A stretch of 5,385 nt of DNA from an uncultured Lachnospiraceae bacterium (GCA_902783205.1 CACZQE010000239.1:1-5385), one strand, 5' to 3'. Numbered from the stretch's first letter, positions 1 through 5,385 are shown. The notes: generated from the letters alone by a model not told the origin. Translations and numbers: made by a program.

Positions 1-327
1 GAGGAAATCATGGGTGATTCATACAGCTATATCGGCGCGGTAGTCGGAGCCACCTATCCGGAGATGGGAGCCCGGCTGAGAAAGATCATGCCCAAAGCCT
101 GCATCCTGGTACCCGGCTACGGTGCACAGGGAGGCAAAGGGGAAGATCTGAAGGCATTCTTCAATGAGGACGGACTCGGCGCCATCGTCAATTCCAGCCG
201 CGGAATCATCTGTGCTTACCAGAAAGATCCTTATAAGGACAGTTTCGGGCCTGAGAACTATGCAGATGCTGCAAGACAGGCAGTTCTGGATATGAAGGAA
301 GATCTGAAACAGGCATGGGTCCGCTGA
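1..327 (+). CDS. pyrF: Orotidine-5'-phosphate decarboxylase, C-terminal part (5' end outside the window)
   Basis: The frame is open from the first base to TGA at 325-327, giving 108 residues of a protein that starts upstream; the ATG at position 10 is internal. The enzyme decarboxylates OMP to UMP, the last step of de novo pyrimidine synthesis, in the cytosol. Recognisable family elements, in order, are [20 protein letters not shown] (the glycine-rich phosphate-binding loop near the end of the TIM barrel) and VNSSRGI, whose arginine is expected to contact the UMP phosphate. These forms are typical of the longer 'type 2' OMP decarboxylases of about 270-310 residues, so roughly the last third is present. 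The end of the protein ([13 protein letters not shown]) fits the closing helix. The gene is followed by purE after 80 bp instead of by other pyr genes. Product assignment is firm; the catalytic Lys/Asp residues lie upstream and cannot be checked. Confidence 0.93.
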   Translation, partial: EEIMGDSYSYIGAVVGATYPEMGARLRKIMPKACILVPGYGAQGGKGEDLKAFFNEDGLGAIVNSSRGIICAYQKDPYKDSFGPENYADAARQAVLDMKEDLKQAWVR

Positions 328-353
328 CAGGGAACCGGCAGGACAGATATTAA
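324..353 (+). promoter_or_regulatory. Possible promoter for the purE operon
   Basis: CTGACA at 324-329 overlaps the pyrF stop codon and resembles a sigma-A -35 box. TATTAA at 348-353, inside an AT-rich run (345-360), could serve as a -10 box with an 18 nt spacer. The -10 match is only four of six bases and AT-rich gaps readily give such matches. I found no guanine/adenine riboswitch fold in the 80 bp gap and no hairpin that would end transcription after pyrF. Read-through from pyrF is the alternative. Confidence 0.25.
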
Positions 354-407
354 TAATTAATACAGAAAACTGAAACAAAGACAGATTATTCAAAGAAAGA
401 GGGTATT

Positions 408-923
408 ATGGGTAAAGTTGGTATTGTAATGGGCAGCGATTCCGATATGCCGGTTATGGCTAAAGCGGCAGCTGTTCTTGAAGAGCTCGGCGTAGACTAT
501 GAGATGACCATCATCTCCGCACACAGGGAACCGGAAGAGTTTTTCGCCTACGCAAAAGGAGCGGAGGAAAAAGGTTTTAAAGTAATCATCGCAGGCGCCG
601 GCAAGGCAGCACATCTGCCCGGCATGTGCGCAGCCATCTTCCCCCTGCCGGTCATCGGTGTTCCGATGAAGACATCCGACCTTGGCGGCGTGGACTCTCT
701 CTACTCCATCGTACAGATGCCTTCAGGCATTCCCGTGGCCACCGTGGCTATCGGAGGCGCACAGAATGCGGGCATACTTGCGGCAAAGATGCTGGCAATG
801 TCAGATCCCGCCCTTCTGGGCAGGCTGAAAGACTATTCCGAAAGGCTTAAGGAACAGGTCGTGGCAAAGGCTGACAAGCTTGAAGAAATCGGTTATAAAG
901 ACTACCTGGCACAAATGAAATAA
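408..923 (+). CDS. purE: 5-(carboxyamino)imidazole ribonucleotide mutase / AIR carboxylase catalytic subunit PurE
   Basis: The protein has 171 residues, close to the usual 160-175. It acts at step 6 of purine synthesis, forming CAIR from N5-CAIR (class I) or directly from AIR and CO2 (class II). Visible motifs are GSDSD (9-13, phosphate/ribose binding), SAHREP (37-42, with the expected catalytic His39), [12 protein letters not shown] (62-73) and [20 protein letters not shown] (94-113). The AAHLPG segment is the class I form, as in the E. coli enzyme. The E. coli Gly-Gly before AAHLPG is Gly-Lys here (Lys66). The last 40 residues form a charged helix with the ending ...[11 protein letters not shown], longer than in E. 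coli. The start is fixed by AGAGGG at 398-403, 4 nt before ATG. purM follows after 29 nt. No PurK gene, the usual class I partner, is in view. Confidence 0.96.
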   Translation: MGKVGIVMGSDSDMPVMAKAAAVLEELGVDYEMTIISAHREPEEFFAYAKGAEEKGFKVIIAGAGKAAHLPGMCAAIFPLPVIGVPMKTSDLGGVDSLYSIVQMPSGIPVATVAIGGAQNAGILAAKMLAMSDPALLGRLKDYSERLKEQVVAKADKLEEIGYKDYLAQMK

Positions 924-952
924 AGCCCCGCGACAGGCAGAAAGGAGTCCCT

Positions 953-1978
953 ATGGATTATAAAAAAGCCGGTGTGGATATCGAAGCCGGATATCGTTCC
1001 GTTGAATTGATGAAAGAACATGTAAAGGAAACTATGCGCCCTGAGGTACTTTCCAGCCTGGGCGGATTTTCCGGAGCATTCTCCCTCAAGTCCTTCAGTG
1101 ACATGGAGAATCCGACTCTGGTATCCGGCACGGACGGCGTGGGTACCAAACTGAAAATAGCATTTCTGACAGACCGGCATGACACGGTGGGAATCGACTG
1201 TGTTGCCATGTGCGTCAATGATATTGCCTGTGCAGGCGGAGAGCCCCTTTTCTTCCTGGACTACATTGCCTGCGGGAAAAATGTACCGGAAAAGATTGCT
1301 TCTATTGTAAGTGGAGTGGCGGAAGGCTGCAAGCAGGCGGGCGCTGCCCTGATCGGCGGCGAGACGGCCGAGATGCCGGGATTTTATCCCGAGGACGAGT
1401 ATGATCTTGCCGGTTTTGCGGTAGGCATAGTAGATGAAAAAGACCTGATCAGCGGAGAGGACATCAGAGAAGGTGATGTCCTGGTGGGAATTGCCTCCTC
1501 CGGTATCCACAGCAACGGATATTCTCTGGTCCGAAAGGTTTTCCCCATGGACAAGGCTTCCCTTTCCGAATACAGAGAGGAACTTTCCATGACTTTAGGA
1601 GAAGCCCTGCTGACTCCCACAAAGATTTATGTGAAGGCTCTGAAGGCAGTGAAGGAAGCCGGTGTGAATATCAAGGGATGCAGCCATATTACAGGCGGCG
1701 GCTTTTACGAGAATATTCCCCGAATGCTGCCCGAAGGCGTGAAAGCAGAGATCAGAAAAGACAGTTATCCGGTTCCTCCCATTTTCGAACTTCTTAAAAA
1801 AGAAGGAGACATTGAGGAAAAGGTAATGTATAACACCTACAACATGGGAATCGGCATGATGCTGGCCCTGGATCCGGATCAGGCGGACCTGGCGGTCAGA
1901 GCCCTTGAAGAAGCCGGTGAGAAGGCCTATATAGTCGGCCGGATCCTGACCGGAGAAAAAGGGGTGGAATTATGCTGA
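953..1978 (+). CDS. purM: Phosphoribosylformylglycinamidine cyclo-ligase (AIR synthetase) PurM
   Basis: PurM closes the imidazole ring: FGAM + ATP gives AIR, step 5 of purine synthesis, and its product is the substrate of the PurE pathway step encoded just upstream. The protein has 341 residues, against about 345 in the family. Motifs in order: [12 protein letters not shown] at the N-terminus, [11 protein letters not shown] (58-68, glycine-rich ATP-binding segment), [18 protein letters not shown] (89-106), [11 protein letters not shown] (135-145), [11 protein letters not shown] (182-192), LLTPTKIY (219-226), [13 protein letters not shown] (245-257) and YNMGIGM (296-302). Both halves of the AIR-synthase fold are therefore complete. 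AAAGGAG at 941-947 lies 5 nt before the ATG and settles the start. The stop codon lies inside the start of purN (7 nt overlap), which suggests coupled translation. Confidence 0.98.
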   Translation: MDYKKAGVDIEAGYRSVELMKEHVKETMRPEVLSSLGGFSGAFSLKSFSDMENPTLVSGTDGVGTKLKIAFLTDRHDTVGIDCVAMCVNDIACAGGEPLFFLDYIACGKNVPEKIASIVSGVAEGCKQAGAALIGGETAEMPGFYPEDEYDLAGFAVGIVDEKDLISGEDIREGDVLVGIASSGIHSNGYSLVRKVFPMDKASLSEYREELSMTLGEALLTPTKIYVKALKAVKEAGVNIKGCSHITGGGFYENIPRMLPEGVKAEIRKDSYPVPPIFELLKKEGDIEEKVMYNTYNMGIGMMLALDPDQADLAVRALEEAGEKAYIVGRILTGEKGVELC

Positions 1979-2598
1979 AAATAGCCGTACTGGTGTCCGG
2001 CGGCGGCACCAATCTTCAGGCTGTCATGGATGCCATCGACAGCGGGAAGATCACAGGAGCCTCCATAAAGACAGTCATCAGCAACAATGCGGATGCTTAT
2101 GCACTGGAAAGGGCAAGAAAGCACGGGGCTGAGGCTCTGACCATTTCTCCCCGGGATTATGCGGACAGAGAGGATTTTAACAAGGCTCTTCTGGAAGCCC
2201 TGATATCCAGAGAAATCGATCTGGTCGTCCTGGCAGGCTACCTGGTGGTCGTGCCCCCTGCAGTCATCAGCGCATTTGAAAACCGGATCATCAACATTCA
2301 CCCGTCTCTGATCCCTTCCTTCTGCGGCAAGGGATGCTACGGCCTCCATGTTCATGAGATGGCCCTGGAAAGAGGAGTGAAGGTATCGGGCGCCACAGTT
2401 CATTTTGTGGACGAGGGAACAGATACAGGCCCCATTATCATGCAGAAGGCGGTGGCTGTAGAGCCGGATGATACACCCCAGACCCTGCAGCGCAGGATCA
2501 TGGAGGAAGCCGAATGGGTCATTCTCCCCGAGACGGTCAACCTGATCGCGAACGGGAAAGTACACGTTGAAGGAAGAAAAGTCATTATCAGTGAATAG
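1972..2598 (+). CDS. purN: Phosphoribosylglycinamide formyltransferase (GAR transformylase) PurN
   Basis: PurN transfers a formyl group from 10-formyltetrahydrofolate to GAR, giving FGAR (step 3). The protein has 208 residues, typical for clostridia. It begins with [11 protein letters not shown] (6-16), the phosphate-binding loop, followed by [14 protein letters not shown]. The catalytic triad of the family is visible: Asn108 and His110 in NIHPSL, and Asp147 in [12 protein letters not shown] (equivalent to N106, H108 and D144 of E. coli). Between HPSLIP and GLH there is a longer loop (FCGKGCYG, 117-124) than in the E. coli enzyme, which has roughly YPG there; I recall this form from many Firmicutes. 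A G-rich ribosome site (AAGGGGTGG, 1959-1967) sits inside the end of purM, 4 nt before the ATG. The use of folate distinguishes it from the formate-dependent PurT. Confidence 0.97.
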   Translation: MLKIAVLVSGGGTNLQAVMDAIDSGKITGASIKTVISNNADAYALERARKHGAEALTISPRDYADREDFNKALLEALISREIDLVVLAGYLVVVPPAVISAFENRIINIHPSLIPSFCGKGCYGLHVHEMALERGVKVSGATVHFVDEGTDTGPIIMQKAVAVEPDDTPQTLQRRIMEEAEWVILPETVNLIANGKVHVEGRKVIISE

Positions 2599-2615
2599 AC
2601 AGTTGGAGGACAGGG

Positions 2616-3887
2616 ATGAAAGTATTAATCGTAGGAAGCGGCGGAAGAGAACATGCCATTGCCTGGGCATGTGCAAAGAGTGACAAGGTTGACAAAATCT
2701 ACTGTGCGCCCGGTAACGCGGGCATCGGCATGATCGCCGAATGTGTGGATATCGGCGCCATGGAGTTTGACCGTCTGACCGCTTTTGCCAAAGAAAATGA
2801 AATCGATCTGACCATCATCGGCATGGACGACCCCCTGGTAGGCGGCGTGGTAGATGCCTTTGAGGCAGAAGGCTTAAGAGTATTCGGACCCAGGGCCAAC
2901 GCGGCCATCATCGAAGGGTCCAAGGCATTTTCAAAAGACCTGATGAAGAAGTATCATATTCCCACTGCGGCATATGAGAACTTTGACTCTGCGGAGGAAG
3001 CACTGGCTTATCTTGAAACATCAAAATATCCGATCGTCCTCAAAGCCGACGGTCTGGCACTGGGCAAAGGTGTGCTGATCTGCAATACAGCCGAAGAAGC
3101 CAGAGAAGGTGTCAAAACCATCATGGAAGACAAAAAGTTCGGAGATGCCGGAAACCGTATGGTCATTGAAGAGTTCATGACCGGGCGGGAAGTATCCGTG
3201 CTGGCATTCTGTGACGGCAAGACTGTCAAATGTATGACCAGTGCCCAGGATCACAAGCGTGCCAAAGACGGAGACCAGGGACTAAACACTGGCGGAATGG
3301 GCACATTTTCACCCAGTCCTTTCTATGATGAGGCGGCAAGGGAATTCTGCGAGAAATATATTTACCAGCCCACGATCGACGCTATGGCGGCAGAGGGACG
3401 TCCCTTTACCGGCGTACTCTTTACCGGACTCATGCTTACAGAGGACGGCCCCAAGGTTCTGGAGTACAATGCCCGCTTCGGTGATCCCGAAGCGCAGGTG
3501 GTACTGCCCAGGATGAAGAATGACCTGATCGATGTAGTGGAGGCATGTATTGACGGACGCCTTGACGAAATTGATCTGGAGTTTGAGGATAATGCCGCTG
3601 TCTGTGTGGTTCTGGCTTCAGACGGTTATCCTGTTTCCTATAAGAAGGGATTCCCCATCGGCGGACTGGACCGCTTTGAGGGTCAGGATGAGTATTTCTG
3701 CTTCCATGCAGGCTCCAAAAAGCAGGGTGACCGGATTGTTACCAACGGAGGCCGTGTTCTTGGTATCACCGCAAAGGGCAAAGACCTGAAAGATGCCAGG
3801 AAGAAAGCCTACGAGGCAACAAAGTGGGTTGAATTTGAGAATAAATACATGCGGAATGATATAGGAAAGGCGATTGACGAGGCATAA
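2616..3887 (+). CDS. purD: Phosphoribosylamine--glycine ligase (GAR synthetase) PurD
   Basis: PurD joins phosphoribosylamine and glycine with ATP to give GAR (step 2), which PurN, encoded just upstream, then formylates. Its 423 residues match the family. N-domain: VGSGGREHA (6-14), PGNAG (32-36), and GMDDPLVGG (69-77) where E. coli has GPEAPLV. ATP-grasp region: GPRANAAIIEGSKAFSK (91-107), KADGLALGKGV (143-153), EEFMTGREVS (185-194), QDHKRAKDGDQGLNTGGMG (211-229) and EYNARFGDPEAQ (283-294), which carries the Mg-binding Glu/Asn. The C-terminal domain (about 328-423) ends with ATKWVEFENKYMRNDIG. The start is fixed by GGAGGA at 2605-2610, 5 nt before ATG. purN ends 17 nt upstream and azlC starts 19 nt downstream. 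Confidence 0.98.
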   Translation: MKVLIVGSGGREHAIAWACAKSDKVDKIYCAPGNAGIGMIAECVDIGAMEFDRLTAFAKENEIDLTIIGMDDPLVGGVVDAFEAEGLRVFGPRANAAIIEGSKAFSKDLMKKYHIPTAAYENFDSAEEALAYLETSKYPIVLKADGLALGKGVLICNTAEEAREGVKTIMEDKKFGDAGNRMVIEEFMTGREVSVLAFCDGKTVKCMTSAQDHKRAKDGDQGLNTGGMGTFSPSPFYDEAAREFCEKYIYQPTIDAMAAEGRPFTGVLFTGLMLTEDGPKVLEYNARFGDPEAQVVLPRMKNDLIDVVEACIDGRLDEIDLEFEDNAAVCVVLASDGYPVSYKKGFPIGGLDRFEGQDEYFCFHAGSKKQGDRIVTNGGRVLGITAKGKDLKDARKKAYEATKWVEFENKYMRNDIGKAIDEA

Positions 3888-3894
3888 GGCCTGC

Positions 3895-3899
3895 GGGAG
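3895..3899 (+). promoter_or_regulatory. Ribosome binding site that sets the azlC start
   Basis: GGGAG lies 7 nt before ATG at 3907. This supports that ATG rather than the in-frame TTG at 3874, which lies within purD and has no comparable upstream site. The extra residues from the TTG (MTRHKACGSNV) would also be polar and unlike the start of AzlC proteins. Confidence 0.7.
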
Positions 3900-3906
3900 T
3901 AATGTT

Positions 3907-4599
3907 ATGACTTTTACACGTGGACTCCGGGACGGGATTCCCATCTGTCTCGGATACTATGCGGTATCGATCGCATTCGGACTGCTGGCGGTCAGTCAGG
4001 GTCTGACAGCCCTGGAGGCGGTGCTGATTTCGGCTACCAATCTGACCTCTGCCGGCCAGTTTGCCGGCCTGACCATTATTGCGGCCATGGGAAGCTATGT
4101 GGAAATGGCCCTTACCCAGCTGGTGATCAATCTCCGCTACATGCTTATGTCCATCTCACTTTCCCAGAAAGTGGATGAGAAGTTTACCGGAATCTGGCGC
4201 TTTATCCTCGGATTCGGTATCACGGACGAGATTTATGCTGTAGCAGTGGGACAAGAGTCGGTAAGCAGGCAGTATTTTGCCGGTCTTATGGCCCTTCCCA
4301 TTCTGGGATGGAGCGGTGGGACACTGACCGGTGCCATCCTCGGAAATGTTCTTCCGGAGATCATTACCAATGCTCTCGGCGTGGCACTCTACGGCATGTT
4401 TATTGCCATTGTGATACCGGCGGCCAGAGACAGCCGGCCTGTACTCTTTGCGGCGGCGGTCTCCATAGCAGTCAGCATGATCCTTCGCTACATACCCCTG
4501 TTCGCGGGGATATCCGGCGGTTTTGCCATCATTATCTGCGCGCTGACAGCCTCTGCCCTGGCGGCGGTCCTTTATCCGGTAGAGGAGGAGTCCGTATGA
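3907..4599 (+). CDS. azlC: AzlC family branched-chain amino-acid transporter, large subunit
   Basis: AzlC is an integral membrane protein that works with AzlD to export branched-chain amino acids and related compounds; in B. subtilis azlCD overexpression gives azaleucine resistance. From ATG 3907 it has 230 residues, the usual size. The family signature is clear: GLRDGIPICLGYYAVSIAFG (6-25) opens the first membrane segment, SAGQFAGL (48-55) matches the conserved AG-x-QF element, and NLRYMLMSISL (75-85) corresponds to the NxRH/Y-like element. Hydrophobic segments lie at about 12-30, 36-61, 65-85, 122-147, 153-171, 177-196 and 200-223. The C-terminus (PVEEESV) is polar. It overlaps azlD by 4 nt and starts 19 nt after purD, so it is probably co-transcribed with the purine genes. 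The exact substrate cannot be read from the sequence. Confidence 0.92.
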   Translation: MTFTRGLRDGIPICLGYYAVSIAFGLLAVSQGLTALEAVLISATNLTSAGQFAGLTIIAAMGSYVEMALTQLVINLRYMLMSISLSQKVDEKFTGIWRFILGFGITDEIYAVAVGQESVSRQYFAGLMALPILGWSGGTLTGAILGNVLPEIITNALGVALYGMFIAIVIPAARDSRPVLFAAAVSIAVSMILRYIPLFAGISGGFAIIICALTASALAAVLYPVEEESV

Positions 4600-4904
4600 G
4601 TATGAGAGTATTTCTGCCATATCTTCTGATCATGGCTGTGGTCACCCATCTGATCCGTACCATTCCTCTGCTCATGATACGGAAGAAGATCAGCAACAGA
4701 TTTTTTCAGTCTTTCCTTTATTATGTGCCCTACACGGTACTGTCAGCCATGACATTTCCGTCCATCCTCTATGCGACCGGAAGCATGGCAACAGCTGCGG
4801 CCGGGCTTGTGGCGGCCCTGATACTGGCTTTCAACCGGCGCAGCCTGATCGAGGTGGCACTGGGGGCCTGCGCGGCAGTCCTGATTGCCTCCCTGATCCT
4901 TTGA
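4596..4904 (+). CDS. azlD: AzlD family branched-chain amino-acid transporter, small subunit
   Basis: AzlD is the small partner of AzlC in the inner membrane. The protein has 102 residues, typical for the family, with four hydrophobic segments at about 6-28, 39-60, 63-79 and 84-102. Conserved features are the early RTIPLL (21-26, the family's R-x-x-P) and YVPYTVLSAMTFPSIL (43-58), close to the family consensus of a Pro-containing helix followed by A-x-x-FP. FNRRSLIEVALGACAAV near the end is also characteristic. The ATGA overlap (4596-4599) with azlC indicates translational coupling. GAGGAGGAG at 4582-4590, 5 nt upstream, favours this ATG over the in-frame ATG at 4602. The longer open frame reaching back into azlC is not coding. 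Confidence 0.92.
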   Translation: MSMRVFLPYLLIMAVVTHLIRTIPLLMIRKKISNRFFQSFLYYVPYTVLSAMTFPSILYATGSMATAAAGLVAALILAFNRRSLIEVALGACAAVLIASLIL

Positions 4905-4924
4905 AAAGCTTAAAAGCCTTTCAA
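4901..4924 (+). terminator. Weak hairpin after azlD, doubtful terminator
   Basis: TTGAAA (4901-4906) pairs with TTTCAA (4919-4924), then an A/C mismatch, then GC/GC (4908-4909 with 4916-4917) around a TTAAAA loop. It is AT-rich and is followed by TTGGCTG, not a U-run, so an intrinsic terminator function is unlikely. It is the only candidate between azlD and the next promoter. Confidence 0.2.
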
Positions 4925-4931
4925 TTGGCTG

Positions 4932-4960
4932 TTGACAGGCACATACAGGATTGTTATAGT
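4932..4960 (+). promoter_or_regulatory. Sigma-A type promoter of the T-box transcript
   Basis: A perfect -35 box TTGACA (4932-4937) is separated by 17 nt from TATAGT (4955-4960, five of six consensus bases). TGT just before it (4952-4954) forms an extended -10. Transcription should start near 4966. It lies 28 nt after the azlD stop codon and immediately upstream of the T-box leader, as expected for a promoter serving that leader. Confidence 0.85.
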
Positions 4961-5075
4961 AGTAAATCATATAATAAAAAACCTAATATAGTCGATGAAC
5001 AAAACTAGTAATCTGTTTGGACAGTCATAACAGAGAGCCGGGATGCTGAGAGCCGGTATGACGGGGACAGACGAA

Positions 5076-5078
5076 TGG
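5076..5078 (+). promoter_or_regulatory. T-box specifier codon UGG (Trp)
   Basis: In T-box Stem I the specifier directly follows the GAA of the loop-E motif and is usually followed by a purine. Here GAA (5073-5075) is followed by TGG and then A5079, with AGTA (5007-5010) on the opposite strand. UGG would pair with the CCA anticodon of tRNA-Trp. A shift by one base would give GGA (Gly), but tRNA-Gly normally needs a UGGA antiterminator bulge and the bulge here is UGGU. Confidence 0.78.
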
Positions 5079-5220
5079 ATTTGGGAGATGCCCGGTGAAC
5101 GTCCGCTGACTGCGGATCAATAGCCTGTGCCGTTCCCCGCGTTACAGGGGCAGAGTATCGAAGATGACGGAAAAACTGTGATTTTTTCACAGACCGGCAG
5201 CTTCCGTATTCGGGAAAGAG

Positions 5221-5249
5221 AGCCGCACCCTTACCGGGACTTTGCGGCT
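5221..5249 (+). other. T-box Stem III hairpin
   Basis: AGCCGCA (5221-5227) pairs perfectly with TGCGGCT (5243-5249). An inner CCC/GGG helix (5228-5230 with 5236-5238) closes a TTACC loop, leaving ACTT (5239-5242) unpaired on the 3' side. It ends just before the antiterminator, the normal place for Stem III. Confidence 0.75.
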
Positions 5250-5252
5250 AAA

Positions 5253-5283
5253 CAGGGTGGTACCGCGGAAAGATTCGTCCCTG
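5253..5283 (+). promoter_or_regulatory. T-box antiterminator
   Basis: CAGGG (5253-5257) pairs with CCCTG (5279-5283), the seven-base bulge TGGTACC (5258-5264) is left free, and GCG (5265-5267) pairs with CGT (5276-5278). TGGT in the bulge is the segment that pairs with the NCCA end of an uncharged tRNA. Forming this structure uses the 5' arm of the terminator at 5278-5306, so the two are mutually exclusive. Confidence 0.93.
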
Positions 5284-5313
5284 ACTTCTATCTAGGAAGT
5301 CAGGGATTTTTTT
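5278..5313 (+). terminator. Intrinsic terminator of the T-box leader
   Basis: TCCCTGACTTC (5278-5288) pairs perfectly over 11 bp with GAAGTCAGGGA (5296-5306) around a short loop, followed by seven T (5307-5313). It ends transcription when the tRNA is charged, and is pre-empted when the antiterminator forms. Confidence 0.95.
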
Positions 5314-5344
5314 ATTATCCGGAAGCAGAAGGAAAGCATTTTGG

Positions 5345-5351
5345 GGAGGTG
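5345..5351 (+). promoter_or_regulatory. Ribosome binding site of the T-box controlled gene
   Basis: GGAGGTG ends 8 nt before ATG 5360, a strong site. It also lies 5 nt before an in-frame TTG at 5357, so that codon is a less likely alternative start. The site is outside the terminator hairpin, so control should be at transcription rather than at ribosome access. Confidence 0.85.
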
Positions 5352-5359
5352 ACATATTG

Positions 5360-5385
5360 ATGATATTGGATGTGATAGTGGAAGA
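5360..5385 (+). CDS. Start of a T-box controlled gene, possibly indole-3-glycerol-phosphate synthase (3' end outside the window)
   Basis: Only 26 bases are visible, reading M-I-L-D-V-I-V-E and two bases of a ninth codon. MILDxIV is a common N-terminal start in TrpC proteins, which close the indole ring in tryptophan synthesis. The predicted Trp specifier of the leader upstream supports this independently. Against it, trpE or trpG is more often the first gene of a trp operon. Eight residues cannot establish a family, so I leave the symbol empty. That a gene starts here is well supported by the leader, the terminator and the ribosome site. Confidence 0.55.

Larger units (their letters stand above)
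4966..5313 (+). ncRNA. T-box riboswitch leader, predicted tRNA-Trp responsive
   Basis: This cis-acting RNA senses the charging state of a tRNA and controls transcription of the gene starting at 5360. Stem I: a GATGA element (4994-4998) faces GGGAGATG (5083-5090), a probable kink-turn; CAAA 5000-5003 pairs with TTTG 5080-5083; AGTA (5007-5010) faces GAA (5073-5075), the loop-E part of the specifier loop; TCTGTTT 5012-5018 pairs with GGACAGA 5065-5071; GTCAT 5024-5028 pairs with ATGAC 5058-5062; the AGAGA/distal-loop domain is 5032-5057. Further hairpins lie at 5101-5117, a CCCC/GGGG pairing with a GCGTTA F-box-like element at 5135-5150, one at 5176-5192, and Stem III at 5221-5249. The T-box core AGGGTGGTACCGCG spans 5254-5267 and is followed by a terminator. 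The leader class is certain; I could not draw the helix at the very base of Stem I. Confidence 0.95.

Noticed and set aside
328..407. Purine riboswitch or purine-repressor leader before purE
   Set aside because: The 80 bp gap contains no three-way junction with the conserved purine-riboswitch loops and no terminator hairpin.
902..1510. 202-residue antisense open frame opposite purM
   Set aside because: It is a shadow of purM on the other strand; the purM frame carries complete family motifs.
1927..2676. 249-residue antisense open frame opposite purN
   Set aside because: It mirrors a well-supported gene, its translation shows no recognisable family, and it has no independent signals.
3874..3906. 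TTG start for azlC inside the end of purD
   Set aside because: It has no suitable ribosome site, and the ATG at 3907 has GGGAG 7 nt upstream.
4308..4595. Upstream extension of the azlD open frame into azlC
   Set aside because: The translated extension is Cys/His/Arg-rich and unlike a membrane protein; the ATG at 4596 with GGAGGAG explains azlD.
5077..5079. GGA (Gly) as the T-box specifier
   Set aside because: It would leave one base after GAA, and the UGGU bulge does not fit the U73 of tRNA-Gly.
5127..5360. 77-residue open frame across the T-box leader
   Set aside because: It runs through Stem II, Stem III, the T-box and the terminator, has no ribosome site, and the RNA structure explains the sequence.
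1..5385. Mobile elements, CRISPR, phage or defence genes
   Set aside because: No direct-repeat arrays, terminal inverted repeats, transposase or nuclease motifs were seen; nearly all sequence is explained by housekeeping genes and the T-box.

Overview
The window looks like chromosomal DNA of a Firmicute, most likely a clostridial species of the Lachnospiraceae type. This is inferred from strong AGGAGG-like ribosome binding sites, tightly packed co-directional genes, the clostridial flavour of the Pur proteins (for example SAHREP and the C-terminal half of PurE, and the extended active-site loop of PurN), and a T-box leader. Every recognisable gene is on the + strand. I see no mobile element, CRISPR array, rRNA or tRNA.

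Layout. Positions 1-327 hold the 3' end of pyrF (orotidine-5'-phosphate decarboxylase, last step of UMP synthesis). After an 80 bp AT-rich gap comes a compact purine block: purE (408-923), purM (953-1978), purN (1972-2598, overlapping purM by 7 nt) and purD (2616-3887). Only 19 nt later begins azlC (3907-4599), which overlaps azlD (4596-4904) by 4 nt. Together these two encode an AzlCD-type branched-chain amino-acid exporter. The remaining 4905-5359 is non-coding and well organised: a near-consensus sigma-A promoter (4932-4960), then a complete T-box leader with a Stem I specifier loop, further hairpins, the T-box sequence and antiterminator (5253-5283), and a competing intrinsic terminator (5278-5313). 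A good ribosome binding site follows, and a gene starts at 5360, of which only nine codons are visible.

How the parts work together. PurD, PurN, PurM and PurE catalyse steps 2, 3, 5 and 6 of de novo purine synthesis. PurF, PurL, PurC, PurB and PurH are not here and must be encoded elsewhere if the pathway is complete. Spacing suggests that purE to azlD is one transcript, possibly continuing from pyrF. The T-box unit is separate. Its predicted specifier is UGG (Trp), and the downstream protein starts MILDVIVE, which resembles the N-terminus of indole-3-glycerol-phosphate synthase (TrpC). The simplest reading is a tryptophan biosynthesis operon switched on by uncharged tRNA-Trp.

I do not see a radically new system. 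The points most worth a second look are the T-box (specifier, discriminator pairing, extra hairpin and possible trpC-first operon) and the linkage of azlCD to purine genes.
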